Origin: Candidatus Nitrosopumilus sp.
GTDB taxonomy: Archaea; Thermoproteota; Nitrososphaeria; Nitrososphaerales; Nitrosopumilaceae
Assembly (NCBI GenBank): GCA_013911135.1
Contig: JACERO010000062.1
Coordinates: 1 to 32,163, forward strand
DNA: 32,163 nt
Reading direction: 5' to 3'
Numbering within the stretch: the stretch's first letter is position 1; the number at the start of each line of letters is the position of its first letter. A program made the position numbers and the translations under genes. The notes under the pieces are model-generated. The model had not been told where the DNA came from. It saw nothing but the letters and a program-made list of their open reading frames with translations, and searched no databases. This document shows, piece after piece, positions 26,343 through 32,163 of this stretch.

Positions 26343-26790
26343 TTAATCTTCAAAATCATCAGATAGTTGTTTGTCAACATCTGCTTGTTTTTGTTTGAAG
26401 CGTTGATATTTTATCCCATTTTGACAAAACAAACCATTGTCTAACTCCAACCCCAAGCCAAACAAGGGAAATTAAAAAAATAACCAACTGCGGAGGATTT
26501 AAGAAGATATTTGTACGTCCTCTATCTATTATCTTAGATTTGATCTTTTCATATTCTTTGTCAGTAATGTCACCACGCTCCAAATATTCCTGAAGACGTT
26601 CATCTAATTTTTCATTAAATGGAGAATCAAAGACACTAGTCATAACCAATAATGCAATTGGAGGTAAAATTAGAGTAGTCAATATCATTATCATAAAGAT
26701 TTTTTTTGTTTTTCCCATCTGGAACATTATGCCATCAAGAATTTCAAAAATATTCTCATGTTTTTTAGAAGAATTTCCAGAATCAGGCAT
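26343..26790 (-). CDS. Membrane protein with SHOCT-like motif between two membrane segments (one frameshift)
   Basis: ATG at 26790 with GGAG eight bases upstream (a GTG nine bases further up is the alternative). Membrane segment 1 is IFMIMILTTLILPPIALLVM. Then LDERLQEYLERGDITDKEYE matches the short SHOCT pattern (leucine-rich helix, GxIT/DxEY), and segment 2 is QLVIFLISLVWLGVGVRQWF. One A fewer near 26407 gives WDKYQRFKQKQADVDKQLSD and DFED-stop at 26343 instead of a premature stop. Function unknown; SHOCT motifs often serve in oligomerisation. Confidence 0.65.
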
Positions 26791-26834
26791 GATTAACACT
26801 CCAATTTTGTATTAAAAATAGTTGGGTAACATTA

Positions 26835-27131
26835 TTACTTTTCATTTTTATCCCCCCTTGGAAATATTTCTTCATAAGGATCTAAGACTTCTTTCATAAT
26901 TCGAACACCTTTTTCTGAAATTTTATACTTTAAAATAACTTTATTTCCCCAAGGTTCTTTCTTCAACTCTAAAATTCCCTTTTCAATCATATCGTCTAGA
27001 ATTCCTTTATGTTTTGCATTATTTAGTCCACAGATACTCATCAATTTACTCTGATTCAATTCCCCAAATTCGTAAAGCTTTAACAAAATATCTTTCCTAA
27101 TGTAAATTCAGTCCCTATATTCACGTGCCAT
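26835..27131 (-). CDS. Winged-helix DNA-binding protein (in-frame TGA near the start)
   Basis: The core LLKLYEFGELNQSKLMSICG, then HKGILDDMIEKGILELKK and ILKYKISEKGVRIMKEVL, is a compact winged-helix domain of the kind abundant in this phylum. From ATG at 27131 the frame reads MAREYRD, then TGA (27108-27110), then IYIRKDILLKLYEFGE in the same frame. Either a substitution created a stop, or translation starts inside, for example at TTG 27086. The upstream residues look homologous in style (RKDILLKLYE), so loss of an original Trp, Tyr or Ser codon is likely. Confidence 0.7.
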
Positions 27132-27168
27132 TTATGATCGCCTCTATAAACACACCCATAACAGATCA

Positions 27169-27378
27169 TCATTCTTCCCATACTCTCTTACTTCTGGGTT
27201 TTGTTCTAAGCCTTGTAGCACAACATGGACAATTAACCTCGTCAGTATAAAAATAACAGGCACATAAACCACATCTTTTCTGTCCTGACTTGTAACGTAA
27301 ATTATTTGGCATTGAGTTTGCTTTTTTCTGCTCACAAATACCTCTACAAGATTGTGTCAATTTATTACAAAACCACAT
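27169..27378 (-). CDS. Small zinc-binding protein (CRGIC...GQKRCxxC...CPCC type)
   Basis: ATG at 27378 (a TTG at 27396 is also possible). SCRGICEQKKANSMPNNLRY, then KSGQKRCGLCACYFYTDEVN, then CPCCATRLRTKPRSK. CxxxC, CxxC and CPCC pairs with the conserved LRYKxGQKRC core are typical of a multi-copy small-protein family in ammonia-oxidising archaea, probably a transcription-related zinc ribbon. It stands alone, facing away from the PepSY gene. Confidence 0.75.
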   Translation of the reverse strand: MWFCNKLTQSCRGICEQKKANSMPNNLRYKSGQKRCGLCACYFYTDEVNCPCCATRLRTKPRSKRVWEE

Positions 27379-27459
27379 GTTATTACATAAAGACAAAGGA
27401 ACATTGTTACGTTACAATTGTTAGGAAGTCTTTAAGTTCAATTTATTATTATACATTCA

Positions 27460-28133
27460 ATGAAATCAAAACAAACTATATCAACGATGATTGCATTAAT
27501 TGCAGTTATAGCAGTTGCAGTACCACCTATGGTATTTGCTGTAGAAGGAGAGTTTAAAAATTTAATGGTTAATTCTGAAAAGAATATGAAACATAGAATG
27601 GGACAGATGATAAAAGATTACCCGAATTGACATTTTCAGATTCATCTGTATCAAGTGGTGAATCTTTATCAGAAAATCTAGATAAAGAAGTAATATCCAT
27701 TACAGATGCAATTGCAAGTATTGAAGGACAAGTTTTACAAATTGGTTTAAAACCACTTCAAGATCATTTGGTATACCATGCCAAAGTATTTTCCAATGAT
27801 GTGATCACTCATGTCATTATTGATGCAGGAAATGGTGATGTGTTACATATCACTGATGGTGAAACCATAGAAGAAATTGAAGCACAACGTGCAGAAAGAA
27901 AAGAAATCAAGACAGAGAATAAACTAGAAAGAATAGATAACAGAATCATCAAAATTGAAGAAAAGTTATCACAGTCTAGTGGAAATGATGAACTTGATGC
28001 ACTAAGAGAACAATTTGTAGACAAACTCTATGAATTAAGAGAAGCGATAGAAAATGGCTCCTCAGAATTAATCCAAGAGATCAGAGTAGAACTTCAAGAC
28101 GTTCGTAACCAACTAATTGAAATGAGAGGGTAA
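27460..28133 (+). CDS. Secreted PepSY-domain protein with coiled-coil tail (one frameshift)
   Basis: ATG at 27460. The signal peptide MKSKQTISTMIALIAVIAVA ends near VFA. After KNMKHRMGQM the frame stops near 27629; one extra A near 27616 (MIKRLPELTFSDSSVSSGES) continues it. A PepSY-like domain follows (EVISITDAIASIEGQVLQIG, VITHVIIDAGNGDVLHITDG), then a charged coiled coil (RAERKEIKTENKLERIDNRI). PepSY domains are thought to inhibit peptidases or act in the envelope. It is convergent with another PepSY gene at 28213-28566. Confidence 0.75.
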
Positions 28134-28140
28134 TTCCTCT

Positions 28141-28158
28141 TATTTTTTTATTTTTTTA
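28141..28158 (+). terminator. T-rich terminator after the PepSY gene
   Basis: Two T7 runs separated by one A directly follow the stop of the plus-strand PepSY gene. Archaeal polymerase terminates on such T-tracts without a hairpin. Confidence 0.5.
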
Positions 28159-28212
28159 GATTCTGATATTTAGATACCTTAAGTTATAAAAAAAGAGATA
28201 AAGACGATTTAT

Positions 28213-28566
28213 CTAGTCGTCGTCGTCACCATCATCCGGAGTTCCAATAGGCTCTATTTCGACTACTAGAACTTCACCAGTTTGAGGATCAATTTCAACT
28301 GAGACATCATCATTGCCTATAATGAAATCAATAGAATAAACGAAGAATCCATCTTCTTTATCCACATCAATTTCAACAAGATTAGATATGTCAGTTTCAA
28401 TATGGTTGACAGCGATTTGGGCAGCTTCTCCTGGAGTTATTTTAGGAGAAGTTGATGCAAAATCAGAATCAATAGCATAAGAATTACCCATACTAACTGC
28501 ACCAATCATAACTACAGCCATGATTGCTACAATAATTCCAAAATGTCTTTTTTTGATTTGTGTCAT
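28213..28566 (-). CDS. Small secreted PepSY-domain protein
   Basis: 117 residues. A signal peptide (MTQIKKRHFGIIVAIMAVVM, cleavage near SYA) precedes a single PepSY domain: KITPGEAAQIAVNHIETDIS and FIIGNDDVSVEIDPQTGEVL. It ends in an Asp-rich tail (DDGDDDD). The EIDPQTGEVL motif is diagnostic. The acidic end may bind cations. Convergent with the plus-strand PepSY gene. Confidence 0.85.
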   Translation of the reverse strand: MTQIKKRHFGIIVAIMAVVMIGAVSMGNSYAIDSDFASTSPKITPGEAAQIAVNHIETDISNLVEIDVDKEDGFFVYSIDFIIGNDDVSVEIDPQTGEVLVVEIEPIGTPDDGDDDD

Positions 28567-28678
28567 TGTTATAGAAAAGATATTTTTGTATAATACATTT
28601 GAGATACAAATGACTAATTTTAAAAATTATTACAATAACAATAAAATGGTTTTGTAAAAATTCATTTAGATATATGTA

Positions 28679-28981
28679 CTATCTTTTTTTGACAATTGCT
28701 ATAAAAAACAAAATCAAAATTGTAAATGTGATTAATGAAACTACTACATCTGCAATATCCTCTGGTATCAATCCAGCATAGCTTTCAAGAGAATCTACCA
28801 ATATTTGAATTCCAAACAAACCAAAAGCTGCTGCTGCAAACAATATTTTTTTGATTCCAGTGTTGCGGTATGCAGTAATTGACAAGGCAAATAACAATAA
28901 TGAGAAAATTCCTATTGCTATTTCTAATCCACCATCAATACCAAATGTTTCAATCTCTAGAAACAATCTTGAAAAAATCAT
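28679..28981 (-). CDS. Small membrane protein paired with a winged-helix regulator
   Basis: 100 residues with three hydrophobic segments (LEIAIGIFSLLLFALSITAY, KILFAAAAFGLFGIQILVDS, VVVSLITFTILILFFIAIVK). Its ATG follows the stop of the winged-helix gene with no gap, so the two are co-translated. A membrane protein of this size next to an ArsR-like regulator is a recurrent archaeal pair. Function unknown. Confidence 0.7.
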   Translation of the reverse strand: MIFSRLFLEIETFGIDGGLEIAIGIFSLLLFALSITAYRNTGIKKILFAAAAFGLFGIQILVDSLESYAGLIPEDIADVVVSLITFTILILFFIAIVKKR

Positions 28982-29518
28982 CTAATTATCTCCCTCTTGT
29001 GACATAGATAAGAACATTTCAGCTAGTCTATTACTCCACCTATTCCAAATATTTGGATGATAGCTTTTCATTAATGAAACAATGTATTTAGTATCAATTC
29101 CAAATGAGTATCGTTTGAATTTTCCATCTTTGTTCTCTACAATCAATCCCAATTCCATCAGTCTTTTGATATGCCAATTAATTGATGGTGAAGATAACTG
29201 CATGAAATTTGCAATATCAGTCTGAGTTGGGTTCTTTTTTTCTAAAATAGATAAAAGGATTTCTCGTGCTGTCTCTTGATTAAGAATTTTAAGAATAGAT
29301 TTTTCATTCTTTTCAAATAGCCCTATCGGGAAATAATATTTGTGCAAATTCTGCTTTTCAGATAAAACTCTACCTTGTTTTTCAAGCAGGTTCAAATGAT
29401 ATTGTAATGTCCCCATAGCCAGGCTCAATTCCCTCTTGATCTGGCGTAAATGACAACCGGGATTTTCACTGATATACTCCAAAATTTTGGCACTATTTCC
29501 AGTTGAAGCATCATTCAC
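28982..29518 (-). CDS. Winged-helix transcriptional regulator with two HTH domains
   Basis: 178 residues. The first winged helix is SAKILEYISENPGCHLRQIK, then RELSLAMGTLQYHLNLLEKQ, GRVLSEKQNLHKYYF. The second is ETAREILLSILEKKNPTQTD, then ANFMQLSSPSINWHIKRLME, GLIVENKDGKFKRYSF. This is the ArsR/MarR-like double-HTH layout of archaeal regulators. It probably controls its own operon with the adjacent membrane protein. Confidence 0.85.
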   Translation of the reverse strand: MNDASTGNSAKILEYISENPGCHLRQIKRELSLAMGTLQYHLNLLEKQGRVLSEKQNLHKYYFPIGLFEKNEKSILKILNQETAREILLSILEKKNPTQTDIANFMQLSSPSINWHIKRLMELGLIVENKDGKFKRYSFGIDTKYIVSLMKSYHPNIWNRWSNRLAEMFLSMSQEGDN

Positions 29519-29696
29519 TATAACACCAACCTACTTTCTAATGCAAAAATCTTGATATTTTCATTGTTTTCCATCAATTACTCAAATTCAATCTGGATCT
29601 TAAATTAATTCTAGTACACTTGACTAAGTGAATCAAAATTTCAGGCATTCATCGTATCCGTTGTTTTGATGAGTGTATCTCAATTGTTAATATTGT

Positions 29697-29716
29697 TTAG
29701 ACATTTTTTTGTCTAA
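29697..29716. promoter_or_regulatory. 7-bp inverted repeat TTAGACA-T6-TGTCTAA
   Basis: A perfect 7-bp inverted repeat with a T6 spacer, between the winged-helix gene and the secreted-protein gene, 56 bases before the latter's ATG. It could be an operator of the neighbouring regulator. The rest of the 29519-29771 gap shows nothing. Confidence 0.3.
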
Positions 29717-29771
29717 TGAGTACGTGTGGTGTCACTGCGGACATAGATTTTCAGTCAAGAATGATAAAGGT

Positions 29772-30587
29772 ATGAAATTTCTAATTATTACAATTTTTGC
29801 CACAATAGTCTGCATCACTCCATCTTTTGTATATGCAGAGAACACATTACAAAATACTAATCTCGTTGGAGAGAGTGCAGTAATCTTATTAGATATTGAA
29901 TTTGGCGGAGACACAATCAAATCAGGATTCACAAGAGATTACATCACTAATCATTTAGATGTAATAACTTTAACATTTTATGGTGATGAAATTCCTTTAT
30001 CAGAACCAGAACTCAAAATAACAAGTACAGGAGATAATTTTAGAATTCTTAGTTTACCTGAAGGGATCATAATTTATGGTCACAAAAAGACTGCTCTTGA
30101 AAATTATGAAATCAACTTATATTTTTCTACAGACAAAGATTTGAATAAATTTACACTTTCTTCATCTATTCCAATTCCAAAAGAACAAGTAATTGAATCA
30201 ATACAAGATGAAGACATTATAGAAACTGAATTTCATTTTCTAACTGATCAGTATGAGCGAGTTTACAATACATACAACTATAAATTTTTTGTAAAGACTT
30301 TTGATAAATCGCTATACTTTGGAAATGAATGGAATAATTTTGAAGGGAGGATTAGTGGTGCAACAGTAACAGCTATAATCAGTGATCCTGATGGTGTGAT
30401 AAAATCAGACACTACAGGAATAGTTGAATATGGTATTTACGAAGGAACAGTCCATGTACCTCACAATCTCTGGAAGAAAGGATGGTACACAATAGATTTA
30501 CAAATTGAATTTGAAGGCAAATTGTATTATGAACAATTATCATTCTATGTTTATGGTCATCCACCTATACATGATTCAAAGCCTTAG
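29772..30587 (+). CDS. Secreted protein, probable beta-sandwich surface protein, function unknown
   Basis: ATG at 29772 begins a signal peptide (MKFLIITIFATIVCITPSFV, cleavage near YA). The mature part is beta-rich, with ESAVILLDIEFGGDTIKSGF, a middle domain, and SGATVTAIISDPDGVIKSDT with GIYEGTVHVPHNLWKKGWYT near the C-terminus, resembling an Ig/macroglobulin-like fold. No anchor is visible, so it is secreted or periplasm-like. The frame is open 63 bases upstream (EYVWCHCGHRF), but the signal peptide favours the later start. Confidence 0.7.
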   Translation: MKFLIITIFATIVCITPSFVYAENTLQNTNLVGESAVILLDIEFGGDTIKSGFTRDYITNHLDVITLTFYGDEIPLSEPELKITSTGDNFRILSLPEGIIIYGHKKTALENYEINLYFSTDKDLNKFTLSSSIPIPKEQVIESIQDEDIIETEFHFLTDQYERVYNTYNYKFFVKTFDKSLYFGNEWNNFEGRISGATVTAIISDPDGVIKSDTTGIVEYGIYEGTVHVPHNLWKKGWYTIDLQIEFEGKLYYEQLSFYVYGHPPIHDSKP

Positions 30588-30649
30588 AAATATGTGCCAG
30601 TATTAGAGAGTCATAATAAAATTACAAATTAAAAAAAAAGAAAAAAGTA

Positions 30650-31035
30650 TTAGCAATTTCCAAGAGTTTGCCAGATACTAATAACATTACCTTCAGTGTC
30701 TGATACTCTAGCATACAAACCAAATTCGCCTATTTTCAGTATAGGCATTACAGTCTTTCCACCAGCAGATTCTATCTTTTTGATATGCTCGTCTATAGAA
30801 GGAACATCAATCACACGATCATTGGATGTTCACCTGTTGGATCTTTTGGTAACAATCCCCCATTAATGGCGCCAGGTTCTGTTGGTTTCATTTTATCATC
30901 ACTTGGAGTAGTTGTTGCCATGTGATAATCCATGTCTGGAAATTTAGATATTTGCCATCCAAATACATCTTGATAGAATTTTTGTGCTCTACCTTGATCA
31001 TCATATGGAATTTCAAAGTGTACTACTTTATTCAT
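30650..31035 (-). CDS. VOC/glyoxalase-fold protein (one frameshift)
   Basis: MNKVVHFEIPYDDQGRAQKF, then YQDVFGWQISKFPDMDYHM and PGAINGGLLPKDPTGEHPMI form the first beta-alpha-beta half. The frame stops near 30812; one extra G (GTGTG to GTGGTG) continues as IVVIDVPSIDEHIKKIESAG, GKTVMPILKIGEFGLYARVS and DTEGNVISIWQTLGNC. His and Glu in HFEIP and Glu in DTEGN fit metal ligands. This is the common single-domain VOC family; the substrate is unknown. Confidence 0.8.
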
Positions 31036-31182
31036 TGAAGAAATTGTGATGAAATTTGTTTTAAAGATATCCCATTTCGTGATCTTACTATTGATTCTGG
31101 AAAGACGATGATTTGAACTATTTTTGGGAATGAATAGACAGAGTAATCTTGAAATTCATCGATAGTAAGTTCTAGATTTTGC

Positions 31183-32013
31183 TTATCTTCCTATTCGAAT
31201 CATTCTGTTATTAACCATGTATTCTAATATACGAAGATATTCTTTATCTGTAATTTGTTCATGAGCATAAGAGGACGTTAGATCAACAAACCATTCAGGC
31301 ATCATAGTAAGTGTTTGTAATGAATCAGACTTTTGCCAATTCTTAAATTCAATGTATTCATTATCAATTAAATAGTTAACAGAATAAAAGAAAGGTTCTT
31401 TGTCGTATTGTTTGACTCCAGATATTATCTTTTCTTTTATCCACTTTGGTATATCTTCTGGTTGTTCGTGTAATGTTTGTATCTCTTGTAATTTTTCGGG
31501 CATTGTAAGTTGGGATTGCTGCTTAGATGTGTATCCTGTACCTTGATTGTATTTTTTTATAAATTGTTCTTGCGTCAAATATATTGTATCAACAAAGATA
31601 TCACGCTTGTCTTTTACGGTAACTGTAATTTTTTTAGATTCTTCATCTATATCTGCAATATACACAAGTTTAGGAAAACTATTTTTATCATCAAACTGAG
31701 ACTGGTGATATGACAATCCAGCTATTTTAATTCCGTATTCATTTGCTATACGAACTGATGCAGGGCCACACGATGTAGAGATATCCACATTTGCTACTCT
31801 ATATGGACCAGTTGGTTCTGTAACTGTTATGGAAAATACAACAAGAGATATTCCTTTTCCAAATCCACTTGCTTTACAATGCTTGTCAATTTGCTTGCCG
31901 TGTCCATCGAAGGATGTAAATGTACTACCACCTAAAGCAAATGTAGAAAGTCCAGGTGTTGTTGCAGTGGCAATATTGTTTACAGGATCAATTGTAGTGG
32001 GTAAAGCAACCCA
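31183..32013 (-). CDS. C-terminal part of a secreted surface protein with WVKNNAGWW-like modules (5' end broken)
   Basis: The frame opens right after a TGA at 32014-32016 and reads EWVALPTTIDPVNNIATATT, PGLSTFALGG, a tail typical of large archaeal and bacterial surface proteins. Then come a beta domain (SLVVFSITVTEPTGPYRVAN) and two degenerate copies of the module at 23748-24275: IPKWIKEKIISGVKQYDKEP with NYLIDNEYIEF, and MPEWFVDLTSSYAHEQITDK with LEYMVNNRMIRIGR. Removing GA near 32016 joins upstream LIYRFTG to EWVALPTT, so the gene extends further 5' but is unreadable in the window. A GTG at 31788 is a weak internal start. Confidence 0.65.
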   Translation of the reverse strand, partial: WVALPTTIDPVNNIATATTPGLSTFALGGSTFTSFDGHGKQIDKHCKASGFGKGISLVVFSITVTEPTGPYRVANVDISTSCGPASVRIANEYGIKIAGLSYHQSQFDDKNSFPKLVYIADIDEESKKITVTVKDKRDIFVDTIYLTQEQFIKKYNQGTGYTSKQQSQLTMPEKLQEIQTLHEQPEDIPKWIKEKIISGVKQYDKEPFFYSVNYLIDNEYIEFKNWQKSDSLQTLTMMPEWFVDLTSSYAHEQITDKEYLRILEYMVNNRMIRIGR

Positions 32014-32035
32014 CTCTCACCTGTGAATCTGTAAA

Positions 32036-32063
32036 TCAGTAGATGGGAAAGTAACTCAAATTA
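32036..32063. repeat. 28-bp inverted repeat, right copy
   Basis: Matches the reverse complement of 101-128 at 26 of 28 positions. It lies just upstream (on the minus strand) of the broken surface-protein gene. Confidence 0.5.
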
Positions 32064-32163
32064 GATCAGAAACTATCAATTATTCAATCAAATTATTCCG
32101 ATAGAAAAAGCTTGATGATAGTGTATCATTTTATCAAATGTGAATCACAACTCATTTGATACC

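Noticed and set aside
29709-29771. Upstream in-frame extension of the secreted protein (EYVWCHCGHRF)
   Set aside because: Looks faintly like a zinc knuckle but would bury the clear signal peptide starting at 29772.
1-32163. CRISPR array, tRNA/rRNA genes, transposase, integrase or restriction-modification genes
   Set aside because: Searched by eye on both strands; no spaced direct repeats, cloverleaf-like blocks or recognisable protein motifs were found.

Overview
The window looks like a piece of chromosome from an ammonia-oxidising archaeon of the Nitrosopumilus type (phylum Nitrososphaerota, formerly Thaumarchaeota). The DNA is AT-rich. The evidence is an archaeal EF-1alpha / uS10 / Rpo12 cluster, an archaeal bifunctional fructose-1,6-bisphosphate aldolase/phosphatase, an archaeal ATP-dependent DNA ligase, the tRNA-splicing endonuclease EndA, a 3-hydroxyacyl-CoA dehydrogenase of the kind used in the 3-hydroxypropionate/4-hydroxybutyrate carbon-fixation cycle, and several small zinc-binding and secreted proteins typical of this group (for example the IPSWVKNNAGWW tail motif). 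No rRNA, tRNA, CRISPR array, integrase or transposase was seen.

Layout. 1-6.6 kb: part of a phage-tail-like contractile injection system (eCIS). It has a tail sheath protein on the minus strand and, divergently, a baseplate protein, a baseplate-N/carboxypeptidase-regulatory-domain fusion, and a DUF4157 (HELTH) protein, the last three coupled by start/stop overlaps. 6.9-10.3 kb: 3-hydroxyacyl-CoA dehydrogenase, then a LOG-like/cupin gene group and a membrane protein. 10.4-11.2 kb: three small putative nucleic-acid-binding proteins. 11.2-14.4 kb: the rpo12-rps10-tef1 operon (minus) divergent from fbp (plus). 14.4-19.2 kb: small membrane proteins, DNA ligase, a PhoU/DUF47-like helical protein, EndA and two unknowns. 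19.5-21.2 kb: response regulator overlapping a malic enzyme, and a 35-residue Cys-rich protein. 21.4-23.7 kb: a small unknown protein and a 590-residue tandem SDR protein whose architecture resembles half of the Chloroflexus malonyl-CoA reductase. 23.7-28.6 kb: a run of secreted or membrane proteins, including a long 11-residue-repeat coiled-coil protein, a chimeric duplication, a SHOCT-like membrane protein, a winged-helix regulator and two PepSY proteins. 28.7-32.1 kb: a winged-helix regulator with a membrane partner, a secreted protein, a VOC/glyoxalase protein and the C-terminal part of a surface protein.

Reading frames. At least a dozen genes are split by frameshifts. Nearly all are repaired by adding or removing one base in a short homopolymer, or occasionally two bases. 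Because the repaired proteins read naturally to their expected ends, these are probably sequencing indels rather than pseudogenes. Frameshifted genes are therefore annotated as single genes spanning their fragments, with the suspected positions given.

Most interesting points: the archaeal eCIS locus with an uncharacterised DUF4157-linked C-terminal region; the baseplate fusion; the tandem SDR protein with a Tyr-Xaa3-Gln active site; the LEA-like secreted repeat protein with an adjacent chimeric duplication; and several unannotated microproteins.
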